From Clostridia bacterium (GTDB taxonomy: Bacteria; Bacillota; Clostridia; RGIG6154): 64,000 nt of DNA. Below are positions 43,228 through 52,200 of the stretch, one piece after another. Every line of letters starts with the position of its first letter. Position 1 is the first letter of the stretch. Made by a program: the position numbers and the translations under genes. The stretch is taken from NCBI GenBank assembly GCA_017626145.1, contig JAGAJK010000024.1, forward strand, positions 1-64,000, read 5' to 3'. The notes below the pieces were generated by a model. The model was given only the letters and a program-made list of their open reading frames with translations, ran no database searches and was not told the origin of the DNA.

Positions 43228-43257
43228 AAAAAAATCCGCATCCCGAAGGATGCGGAT
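43228..43257 (-). terminator. Terminator after the leucine-rich repeat gene
   Basis: ATCCGCATCC (43234-43243) pairs with GGATGCGGAT (43248-43257), tetraloop CGAA, followed on the minus strand by T-rich sequence. Confidence 0.85.
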
Positions 43258-43273
43258 AGATTTTTAAGAAATA

Positions 43274-45799
43274 TTACTGCGCGTAATTAACTGTAGCATC
43301 TCTAAGTGCGTTGTTACCTGAACCTGTACCGATTGTGATAGCTGCGTACTGGCCAGCTGTACCTGCATAATTAACTGTTGTAAGCGCTGTATTAAGAACA
43401 ACGTTTGTACCAATTGAAGTTACTGATACAGGGAGATCAATTGTTGTAAGATTTGTAGCTGCAGCAAATGCCTGGTTACCAATCTTTGTAATACCTTCAC
43501 TAACAATTACTGATGTAATACTTGACTTTAATTCATACCAAGGTGGACGATTTGATGAGCTGTAGTTAGGAAGTGCACCTGTACCCATAACTCTGAGAAC
43601 ACCTGTATCTGTTAAGCTCCATGTAATTGTTGAGCCGATAACACCCTTACCAAGGTATGTGTTTTCATCAGTTGCAAGAGTAGCCTTCTTGAATGGGTCA
43701 TTACCACCACCGATTGTCATAGTATCATATTCAGCCTTCTTACCTAAGAAGTTAACTTCTGCAAGTGCAGTACAATCCTTAAATGAGTTTGTACCAAGTG
43801 TTGCGATACCAGGTGAAAGTGTTACTTTCTTAAGACCTGACATTCTGATAAATGCAGCAGCCTGAACGTTTGTTACAGTTGAAGGAATTACGATTTCTTC
43901 AACATTTGTAAGATCACCGAAAGCATACTTACCAATCTGAGTAATACCTTCTTCGATTACAACGTTCTTAATCTGATCCTTGTATGGATACCAAGGCTGC
44001 GCTGAAGCAGAATCCTTACCAGCCATGTTACCTGTACCTGTAACGGTAAGTGTGTCACCAACTAAGTACCAGTTAATTGTCTGAGCCGAAGAAGCTGCTG
44101 AGTGGAAGCCCTGAACTGCATCAGCAAGAGTTACTGTTGTTCTCTTGAATGCGTCATTTGTCTTAGCAAATATAATTGCATCATACTGAGCCTTTGTAGC
44201 TGCAGATACAACCGATGTAAGTGGGTTACCATAGAAAGCACCTGTACCTAAAGCTTCAATTGAAGCAGGAAGCTTAACTGATTCGAGTGCTGTTGCATTA
44301 AAGAACGCCCATGAGTTAATTCTCTTGATTGTTTCGCTATTTGCATCAAGTTCCTTAACTGATGCAGAACTAAACATTGTTCTTGAACCGATTAAAGCAA
44401 CATCTCTAACTGTTACCTTTGTGATTACATCAAGATATTCTGCCCAAGGAACAGCTGCTTCGTTCTTGAAGTTAAGCATATCTCTTGCAGAAACGTTAGG
44501 ACAGTTACCGATTTCAAGGCTGTTATCTGCACCGTTGAAAATCCATGTAGCATAGATGCTCATGCCTGCCTTAGAAACAACATCACCATCTGTGATTGTT
44601 GCATTAGCTCTTAAGAATTCAAGGTTAGAATCACCGGTTGCAGCAATTGCAGCTTTGTACTGGTCAACTGAACCTGTGTAGTTAACTGTTGTGAGTGCTG
44701 AACAACCATTGAATGAGTTAGAACCGAGGATTGCACCGCCTGAAATATTAACAGTCTTAATACCTGCTGAATTTAAGAACGCATAGTTGCCAATCTTTGT
44801 AACTGTTGAAGGAATTGTAATTTCTTCAACTGCTGCAAGTTTCATAAATGCTCTGTTACCGATAGCTGTAATGCCTTCAGCAATGTTAAGTTCTGTAATT
44901 TCAGCAGCTGATTCTTCCCAAGGAGCTACATCTGAAGATGTGTAATTCTTGATAGCACCTGTACCTGTGATAGAAAGAACACCGTCTTCAAGTGCCCAGT
45001 ATGCATTTGCACCACATGTGTTTTCCGGTTCAACAACAGGAATCTCTGTGTAAGAACCTGTAACTGTGATATTTTCTGCAGGCATTGTTGCAGGAACGCC
45101 TACCCAACCATCGAATGTGAAGCCTTCTTTTGCAGGAGCATCAATTGCTGTAACTGCAGCGCCTACTTCATATTCCTGAGTACCTACTGTTACACCGTCG
45201 ATTACATAAGTAATTGTGTAAACTTCAGGAGCAGCTTCAGGGAATGTAACACTCGCACCTGTTAATGTTGTAGGCATTGTTGTAGGCTCATCTGTGTCAG
45301 CTGCGATAAGTTCACCGCCTGGTGTGAATTCAAATGTCTGTTCTGAATAATCAGCAACATCACCGTTAACTGCGAAGTACAGAACCATCATATCCTGTGA
45401 ATTGTAAGGATAAACATCATATGCACCTAAACCTGTTTTAACGAGGTTTTCTTCAGGATAAGCGTTTGGCGTAGGAGCCAAAGGCCATGAATATGTATCA
45501 TCCCAGTCATCTGTGTAATCTAAGATTTCAGCACCAACATAATTAAATGCGCTGCTGTCATAGAAAATTCTGCCTTCATTCCAACCTAAGAAAAAATCAT
45601 CGGGAATTTCAGCTCTTACTGTTACTGCCACACCTGTATAGCTTTCGCCACCAAATGTGAATTCTTCTACTCCGTTTGTTGATAAAACAATTTCACCGGA
45701 GCTTGCTGTTACATCAGCTGCAAATGATACACATGCCATTGATAAAAGCATAGTAGCAATTACAAATAATGCAACAAATGATTTTAATACCTTTCTCAT
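43274..45799 (-). CDS. Secreted BspA-like leucine-rich repeat protein with cohesin-like and InlB-type domains
   Basis: 841 residues. Signal peptide ends at SFAADV. Residues 30-195 look like a cohesin or CBM-type beta-sandwich (EIVLSTNGVEEFTFGGESYT). Residues 200-250 form one InlB/Flg_new repeat (GFTFDGWVGVPATMPAENIT). Then four modules of about 140 residues follow, each starting with a W-containing strand such as WALEDGVLSITGTGAI and continuing into LRR_5 repeats (GITAIGNRAF, IPSTVTKIGNYAF). There is no sortase signal or S-layer domain at the C-terminus, so it is likely secreted or bound through another protein. Single gene with promoter and terminator. Role may be adhesion; ligand unknown. 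Confidence 0.85.
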   Translation of the reverse strand: MRKVLKSFVALFVIATMLLSMACVSFAADVTASSGEIVLSTNGVEEFTFGGESYTGVAVTVRAEIPDDFFLGWNEGRIFYDSSAFNYVGAEILDYTDDWDDTYSWPLAPTPNAYPEENLVKTGLGAYDVYPYNSQDMMVLYFAVNGDVADYSEQTFEFTPGGELIAADTDEPTTMPTTLTGASVTFPEAAPEVYTITYVIDGVTVGTQEYEVGAAVTAIDAPAKEGFTFDGWVGVPATMPAENITVTGSYTEIPVVEPENTCGANAYWALEDGVLSITGTGAIKNYTSSDVAPWEESAAEITELNIAEGITAIGNRAFMKLAAVEEITIPSTVTKIGNYAFLNSAGIKTVNISGGAILGSNSFNGCSALTTVNYTGSVDQYKAAIAATGDSNLEFLRANATITDGDVVSKAGMSIYATWIFNGADNSLEIGNCPNVSARDMLNFKNEAAVPWAEYLDVITKVTVRDVALIGSRTMFSSASVKELDANSETIKRINSWAFFNATALESVKLPASIEALGTGAFYGNPLTSVVSAATKAQYDAIIFAKTNDAFKRTTVTLADAVQGFHSAASSAQTINWYLVGDTLTVTGTGNMAGKDSASAQPWYPYKDQIKNVVIEEGITQIGKYAFGDLTNVEEIVIPSTVTNVQAAAFIRMSGLKKVTLSPGIATLGTNSFKDCTALAEVNFLGKKAEYDTMTIGGGNDPFKKATLATDENTYLGKGVIGSTITWSLTDTGVLRVMGTGALPNYSSSNRPPWYELKSSITSVIVSEGITKIGNQAFAAATNLTTIDLPVSVTSIGTNVVLNTALTTVNYAGTAGQYAAITIGTGSGNNALRDATVNYAQ

Positions 45800-45840
45800 A
45801 TTTACCTCCCATAAACATTAATTTATAGTTTTGCTACTTC

Positions 45841-45869
45841 ATCTTACCACATCCTTAAAAAAAATGCAA
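45841..45869 (-). promoter_or_regulatory. Promoter of the leucine-rich repeat gene
   Basis: Minus-strand TTGCAT (45869-45864), 17 bp, TAAGAT (45846-45841). Confidence 0.65.
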
Positions 45870-45964
45870 TAGGTAATGCAAACTTTTTTTAAAAATATTT
45901 TTAAATTATACAAATTAAATAAACATTTTTGTTAAAAACACCGAAAATTTGTTTCAAAAAACTA

Positions 45965-45993
45965 TAGACAAGGATATTTTTTTGTGATATACT
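45965..45993 (+). promoter_or_regulatory. Promoter of tRNA-Ala
   Basis: TAGACA (45965-45970), 17 bp, TATACT (45988-45993), 20 bp before the tRNA 5' end. Confidence 0.7.
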
Positions 45994-46013
45994 GTATAAG
46001 TACTCAAAAATAC

Positions 46014-46089
46014 GGGGGTGTAGCTCAGCTGGGAGAGCACCTGCCTTGCAAGCAGGGGGTCAGGAGTTCGATTCTCCTCATCTCCACCA
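46014..46089 (+). tRNA. tRNA-Ala (anticodon TGC)
   Basis: 76 nt with encoded CCA. The acceptor stem GGGGGTG pairs with CATCTCC; the anticodon loop CTTGCAA gives anticodon TGC; the T-loop is TTCGATT. A promoter precedes it and a terminator hairpin follows at 46091. It is encoded about 0.7 kb from an alanyl-tRNA editing protein gene. Confidence 0.97.
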
Positions 46090-46090
46090 T

Positions 46091-46124
46091 AAAAACACAG
46101 ACACCATCAGGTGTCTGTGTTTTT
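46091..46124. terminator. Terminator of tRNA-Ala
   Basis: AAAAACACAGACACC (46091-46105) pairs with GGTGTCTGTGTTTTT (46110-46124). Symmetrical, so it could also stop minus-strand transcription. Confidence 0.9.
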
Positions 46125-46365
46125 ATATAGAGAGAATCGAACTCCGACAGGTGAGCCGTAGCAAAACAGTCCGGTGGACTGTTTTGCAGGCGATGGCTGC
46201 TTTTCGGGTACTGCGAGCAACTTCTTTGTTGCGTAGCGGTCGAAAAGTAGTCGTTTATTGCGACCATTTATGCGAGCAATAAACCGATTCTCCGTCACTT
46301 CCAATTTTCTCTTTCGCCAACCGGGCATCTGTTTTTATATAGAGAGGATCAAACTCACGTCTGAT
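46125..46365. repeat. tRNA-linked structured repeat related to the 1-366 repeats
   Basis: Starts with an inverted T-arm-like stretch (GAGAATCGAACTCC, 46132-46145). Then comes the hairpin CAAAACAGTCC/GGACTGTTTTG and the word TTTTCGGGTACTGCGAG as in the first-kb repeats, with a GCAAC/GTTGC stem and CTTTTCG/CGAAAAG pairing. The right part reads ACCGATTCTCCG, a T-arm-like word in the opposite sense. A second partial left end (TTTTTATATAGAGAGGATCA) lies at 46332-46351. ORFs across it are read-through of tRNA-like sequence. Fills the gap to mscL. Confidence 0.7.
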
Positions 46366-46370
46366 ACAGC

Positions 46371-46395
46371 TAAAGCCACCCGTTGGGTGGCTTTA
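46371..46395. terminator. Hairpin downstream of mscL
   Basis: Perfect 11-bp stem TAAAGCCACCC with GGGTGGCTTTA, 8 bp after the mscL stop (minus strand). The T-run is weak, so termination is likely but not certain. Confidence 0.6.
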
Positions 46396-46402
46396 GTCTT
46401 TA

Positions 46403-46813
46403 TTATTTTACTTCTGCTGTTTCAAGTTCGCTTGTACAATTAGGACATCTTGTAGCTTCAATGCTTATTTCTGTTTTACAGAATGGGCAAACCTTAGTTG
46501 TAGGTTCAGCAGGTGCCTCAGGCTTTTTACCGATAGACATAATTTTCGAAATTGCTTTAACAAGACAGAAGAGAACAAACGCTGTAATTAAAAAGTTAAT
46601 TACTTCTGTTAAAAATGCAGCTGAATTTGTCTGCATCATAACAACTGTGATGGGTTCTCTTGCAGTAACGAACTTTAAGATAGGGTCAATAAAGTTTGCA
46701 GTAAGTGATTTTACAATCCCTGTAAATGCAGTAGCAATAATAACACCGACTGCCATATCGAGCACATTACCCTTTAAAGCGAACTCCTTAAATTCTTTTA
46801 AAAATTTCTTCAT
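46403..46813 (-). CDS. mscL: Large-conductance mechanosensitive channel with C-terminal zinc ribbon
   Basis: 136 residues. The first 95 are a standard MscL: N-terminal amphipathic helix (LKEFKEFALKGNVLDMAVGVIIATAF), TM1 and TM2. After TM2 the usual helical bundle is replaced by a zinc ribbon with CPFCKTEISIEATRCPNC. MscL opens under membrane tension to release solutes during osmotic downshock. The start codon follows directly after the stop of the alanyl-tRNA editing gene, so the two are coupled. Confidence 0.93.
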   Translation of the reverse strand: MKKFLKEFKEFALKGNVLDMAVGVIIATAFTGIVKSLTANFIDPILKFVTAREPITVVMMQTNSAAFLTEVINFLITAFVLFCLVKAISKIMSIGKKPEAPAEPTTKVCPFCKTEISIEATRCPNCTSELETAEVK

Positions 46814-47965
46814 TTATATATCATTCCTTTCAAAATATTTTTTCACGTCTTCAAAGCTTGCAGAAAAGCTTCCCTGTATCATAGCACCTCTGCCACCGCC
46901 CTTACCGTTTAACGCGGCATTTATTTCCTTTGCTTTTTCACCCATATCAAGTGAGTTACTGCCTATTATATACCGCAATGCATTTTCTGTCTGAAAACAA
47001 AGAACGAACATTCCTGAACATTTTTCCATACCCATATTAACGAGGTTTATAAGTGCGTTCGAATTAAGTTCTTCAAAAAGAACGCAATGATTGCCATCTT
47101 TATAAGGAAGAGAATTTACAAACTGCTCTGCAAGAATGTTGTTTTTTTCTGCCAGCTCTCTCTTGATTTCAGAATAAGCATTGTTAAGCTTTTTAACGCC
47201 TTCCGCCACATTTTCGGGAGGAACTGACAAAAGATTTGAAACCATTCTTACATTTTCCCATTTGTTACGGTAATCGGAATATGCCATTTCACCCGCCGCA
47301 ACAAAAATTCTTATACCGCCCTTATGCTTCATCCACCACAGAATTTTAAACAATCCCGCTTCACCCGTAGACTTAAGATGCGGAGCACAGCAGGCACAAA
47401 AATCAACGTCCTCAATTTCCACAATCCTCACCTTACCGTCATAAACTTCTTTTTTACTGCGGTAAGGAATTTTTGAAAGCTCGCTTTCCTCAGGGAAATA
47501 TGTCTTTATAGCTTTATTTGCCCAGATAGCTTTGTTTGTTTCATATTCAAGAACCATAAGCTGCTCTTCCGAAAGAAGAATATCAAAATCAACGGTTACG
47601 GTATTATCAAGGTGAAAGCCTGTATTTTCACACCCGAAAAGACGATGTGCAACACCGCTGAAAATATGCTCTGCGGTATGAATCTGCATTTTAAGAAATC
47701 TTTCTTCCCAGTTAAGCGTGCAAAAATATTCTTTCCAAGGTTCAATAAATTCCTTTGTGTAATGGTAAACAACACCGCTTTCAATCTGCGTATCGAAAAC
47801 CCCGACATCACCTATTTTTCCGGTATCACCTTTCTGACCGCCCTGTTCGGGGAAAAATGCCGTCCTGTCAAGAACGCACTTAAATCCGTTTTCCGTTTCA
47901 TCACAGGAAATTACCTTTGCGGAAAATTCTTTTATATAACTGTCAATATCGTATAATCTTTCCAT
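46814..47965 (-). CDS. Alanyl-tRNA editing protein (AlaX-type, long form)
   Basis: 383 residues. AlaRS-like editing domain with zinc ligands HTAEHIFSGV and CACCAPHLK, and a C-terminal DHHA1-like part with Gly-rich NGKGGGRGAMIQGSF. There is no aminoacylation core, so it acts as a free editing enzyme clearing Ser or Gly from mischarged tRNA-Ala. It lies between icd and mscL, near the only tRNA-Ala gene in the window. That proximity may be chance. Spacing to icd is one base. Confidence 0.92.
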   Translation of the reverse strand: MERLYDIDSYIKEFSAKVISCDETENGFKCVLDRTAFFPEQGGQKGDTGKIGDVGVFDTQIESGVVYHYTKEFIEPWKEYFCTLNWEERFLKMQIHTAEHIFSGVAHRLFGCENTGFHLDNTVTVDFDILLSEEQLMVLEYETNKAIWANKAIKTYFPEESELSKIPYRSKKEVYDGKVRIVEIEDVDFCACCAPHLKSTGEAGLFKILWWMKHKGGIRIFVAAGEMAYSDYRNKWENVRMVSNLLSVPPENVAEGVKKLNNAYSEIKRELAEKNNILAEQFVNSLPYKDGNHCVLFEELNSNALINLVNMGMEKCSGMFVLCFQTENALRYIIGSNSLDMGEKAKEINAALNGKGGGRGAMIQGSFSASFEDVKKYFERNDI

Positions 47966-47966
47966 A

Positions 47967-49181
47967 TTAAAGTATTGCCTGTAATCTTACATTTACTTCC
48001 TTTAAGAAGTCCTCTGTATTAACCTTTTTCTTGTTTGGTAATGTTGAAAGAAGCGCTAAATCGCCTGTCATTACGCCCTCTTCAATGGTTGTGATAATCG
48101 CTTTTTCAAGACAGTCTGCGAAACGGCATAATTCGGGTAATTTGTCAAGCTCGCCTCTTTTTCTCAAAGCGCCTGTCCACGCAAAGAGAGTTGCAACACT
48201 GTTTGTTGAGGTTTCTTCACCCTTTAAGTGCTTGTAGTAATGTCTCTGAACTGTACCGTGAGCCGCTTCGTATTCGTAAACGCCCTCGGGTGATACCAAA
48301 ACAGAAGTCATCATAGCAAGTGAACCGTATGCAGTTGCAACCATATCACTCATAACATCACCGTCGTAGTTCTTGCAAGCCCAGATATAACCGCCCTCGG
48401 AACGAATAACTCTTGCGACAGCATCGTCAATTAATGTGTAGAAATATTCAATACCTGCTTCTTTGAATTTTTCCTTATATTCATTTTCAAAGATTTCGTT
48501 AAAGATATCTTTAAAACGGTGGTCGTAGATTTTTGAAATTGTATCCTTTGATGCAAACCAGATATCCTGCTTTAAGTCGAGAGCATAGTTAAAACAGCTT
48601 CTTGCAAAGGAGGAAATTGATTTATCTGTATTGTGAAGTCCCTGAATAACACCGTCTGTGCCATTGAAATTATGAATTAGGCTTCTTGTTTCGTTGCCGT
48701 CCTTATCGGTGCAAACCAATTCACACTTAGAGTCTGCAGGTACTTTCATTTCAGTATTCTTATAAACATCACCGTAAGCGTGACGTGCAATTGTTATAGG
48801 CTTTGTCCATGTAGGGATAAAAGGAGTAATACCCTTAACAATAATCGGGGTTCTGAAAACAGTACCGTCAAGAGCCGCTCTTATAGTACCGTTAGGTGAT
48901 TTCCACATTTCGGTTAAATTGTATTCCTTAACTCTGTCTGCATTAGGTGTGATTGTTGCACACTTAACAGCAACACCGTATTTTTTAGTTGCCTCAGCAG
49001 AATCAATTGTTACCTGGTCCTTTGTTTCGTTTCTGTATTCAAGACCTAAATCGTAATATTCTGTTTTCAGGTCTACATAAGGAAGAATAAGTATGTCCTT
49101 AATCATCTTCCATATAATTCTGGTCATTTCGTCCCCGTCCATTTCAACAAGAGGGGTAGTCATTTTAATTTTTTCGCTCAT
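47967..49181 (-). CDS. icd: Isocitrate dehydrogenase (NADP+), type II
   Basis: About 404 residues from ATG 49181, preceded by GAAAGGAC. The sequence ([20 protein letters not shown], later [20 protein letters not shown], and [17 protein letters not shown]) is of the eukaryote-like homodimeric type. It converts isocitrate to 2-oxoglutarate with NADPH. No aconitase or citrate synthase is adjacent. First gene of an operon with the editing protein and mscL. Confidence 0.95.
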   Translation of the reverse strand: MSEKIKMTTPLVEMDGDEMTRIIWKMIKDILILPYVDLKTEYYDLGLEYRNETKDQVTIDSAEATKKYGVAVKCATITPNADRVKEYNLTEMWKSPNGTIRAALDGTVFRTPIIVKGITPFIPTWTKPITIARHAYGDVYKNTEMKVPADSKCELVCTDKDGNETRSLIHNFNGTDGVIQGLHNTDKSISSFARSCFNYALDLKQDIWFASKDTISKIYDHRFKDIFNEIFENEYKEKFKEAGIEYFYTLIDDAVARVIRSEGGYIWACKNYDGDVMSDMVATAYGSLAMMTSVLVSPEGVYEYEAAHGTVQRHYYKHLKGEETSTNSVATLFAWTGALRKRGELDKLPELCRFADCLEKAIITTIEEGVMTGDLALLSTLPNKKKVNTEDFLKEVNVRLQAIL

Positions 49182-49246
49182 AGTATAAAGTCCTTTCAAT
49201 TTAATCATAGACTATATTTTATCATAAATACTTGAAATACACAAGA

Positions 49247-52200
49247 CTATAACTCATATTTTTCACTGACGTAAGGAACCATCGAGTCCAGACTTTTCCA
49301 TATGAATACCTTTACATATGCCGCTTCCTTATTATCGACAGTTTCAAAAGCAAAGGAGCTTTCATAAAAATCGGCATCGTAATCATTAAATGCTACATCT
49401 ACAAGTGTTCCGTCGCTTTTATATGAAGCAACAATTACCGTAACCGGCTCTGTTTTACCAGTTTGTGACTTAAAGAAAACACTAACCTCGTTACCTGTTA
49501 CGTACATATCCTCAATAATAACCTTTGCACTGCTGTTTTGAGTAATATCTATTACAGCCGCTCCGTTCTGTAATTTAACCCTGAAGTTTCTCATACTTCC
49601 GTTTTCAAAAAGGGCAGTTTCATTTTCAGTTGAGAAAACTACCGAATTATTAAAGTAATTTTCCGAAATTTTCCCCTTTTCATAAGTAACGGTTGCACTT
49701 GGTTCGTGAAGAACAAGAGGAATGTTTACCCATAAATCGTCTGACACATCGCCACTTGCCTTTGCAGTAACACGAACACCCTTATCCGTTAATTGGTATC
49801 TGAAGACAACAGTTATGTTTCTGTCAGGCAGCGTACCGCTTATCTCAAAAATCTTGTCTTTTTCAATCCACTTAAGGGTTGCCATTTCCTTACCCGATGC
49901 AAAGAATTTACCGCTTGAATCGGTGCCGTAAATACAACTACTCTGAATCTGACTTTCCTGTGTTACTCCCGATGAATAATTAACAGGCTTTCTTGATGCA
50001 ACAACAGTTCCCGTTCCCTTGCTCCATACATTTGTCATACCGCCACCCATAAAGCTCATGGCAGGAAGCTCCGTTTCATCCTCAAAGGTATAAAAAACAT
50101 TAAAATAAATTCCTTTATGCTTAACTGCAATTATTCCGTTTTTATCCCATATACCACTTTCCTGCTCGCAGGGTAGTGGCGTGCTTTGTGCCGTATACTG
50201 ATTTTTGAAGGCGTTGTATAGAGCTATGCTTCCGTGAGAATTATAGTTTTTGGTATGGTTCTGGTACAAAGGATAGTATTTATTAATTACCCTCATTGCC
50301 CATTCATCATTTGTTACAAGGCATGAGAATGTTCCTGCAGCGCCAAGTCCCGATGCAGGCATATTGCTTGTTTCAAGACGTCTTTTCGCAAGTGGGAATA
50401 AATCCGTTACAATCTCGTAATTGGTATGGGTTGTAATTGCGTTACCCGTTTCAGTTCTTGATGTAAAGCAATTTGTTGACGGATATTTTTCCGTTGTAGG
50501 TTGCGGCATCCAGAAGAGACTGTTAAATTCTACATTTTTGCCTACTATTTCGTCAAGCTGTTTTACCGTTACCTTGTCCGCTCCCTGCCAGTCTCTGTAG
50601 TTGCGGTAGGTTACATATAAAAGAAGCTGACAAAGGTTGTGATACTGACCGTCACAACCGTAGCCTTCAACAAAATAACCGCTTGTTGCCTGACCAAGTC
50701 TTTTCTTGTATATATCGTTTGTATAAAGTGCATTTATGTGATTTTTAAATAAATCGTGGTGTCTTGATTCATTTGTCATTCTTGCAACGGAATCAACTGC
50801 CGCAACGGTAAAGAACCATTGGTTTGTTGTGTTCATTCCACGAAATGTTCCCTGTTTGTCTGCCAAGGCTTCAAGACCGTTATCAATAACTCTTTTTGTT
50901 TCTTCATCAAGTAAATGGCGTATCCCTTCATACCCTTCCGAAACCCAGTGAAAATAGAAATTACCGTGAGTTGTGGGGTAATTTAAAGCATTGTCGCCCT
51001 CTCTTATGTAACTGTCTTCGCTCATCTGAGCAATAGCTCCAAGTATCATTAAAGCGGCTCTGTTGGCAAGAGCTTCATTGTTGTAAAAATAATTAAGCTG
51101 TGCGTTTAAGGATACTACGTTACCGAAAACCGAATCGTTTCCGCCGGGTGTAAAGTATCCGCCTTCCCAGGACTGTGCAGGAATTGCACCGTCATCAAAA
51201 ATATTTCCCAAGTAAGGACTTTCAGGGTCTAAAATCTGACGCTGCATCTGATGCCCCAGCGGTGTTATAAGTCCGTATGGGCTAAATAGCTGCGCTTCTG
51301 CCATAGGATAGTTTATAACAGAAGGAAGCGAAGGTCTTGTAAGGGAAACATCAAGATTTTTTGTTTCTAAAATACGAAGTGCTTCCAGTCTTGCACTTTG
51401 CTGAATTGTACCCTGACAAAGCACCCCCTCGGTATCAATCCATCCGCCCTTTAAGGCGTAAGCCATTTCCTTTGTGGGAGTAATAAGTGACGGGACTCTG
51501 TCAATGGAAAATCCGCCGTAAAAACCGTCGGCAATATTAACCTTGTATGTAGTTTCGCCGCCGATTTCCTCTAATTCAATCACATTTTTTCCGAAAGTAT
51601 AATTCTTACCTGTCGGATTATACACATTACCCGATTCATCAGTAAGAGTAAACATATCGGTTGCAACACTTGACCCTGCAATAAGTCTGTCCGACTTTTC
51701 GGGAACGTAAATGTAACCTTCCTTAAGGGTATTTTCGGTGATTCCTAAAACACTTTCTCCCCTTACCCCCCAGACGGCAGCATTTTCAACACCTATTCCT
51801 ATTATGTCGTCATTTCGTGATGCGGCAATCTGAAACTGCCATATTCCGCTTTTGGCAGAATCAATTTTTACTGCAAAGCCGCTTTTGCCGTTTTTACATT
51901 TGGTTATATCCGAAACAAAATAAGTATTACCATCCGGGTCAATAACCTTTACAAAGGTTGCAGGTTCAAAGGGAAGGTCGTCCTCTTCTTTTTTATCTAT
52001 GGTATCACGTTCAAAGTAAACCCATCCCGGTGTATCGCCGTCGAAGGATGCTATTATGCTGAAACCACCCATACCTGCCTGAGAAATATTTTTGCTTTGC
52101 TGAAAAACGTCAAATACCTCTGCAGGTGATTTGGTTTTAAAGCTGTAGGTATGAAGCGTTTGTCGTCCGTTTTGTTCGGTAACAAGTATTTCCACATTTA

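Noticed and set aside
46025-46328. Open frames on both strands over tRNA-Ala and the adjacent repeat, e.g. a frame ending RRIELLTPCLQGRCSPS
   Set aside because: This is the well-known false protein from reading a tRNA-Ala gene backwards; the tRNA structure explains the sequence.
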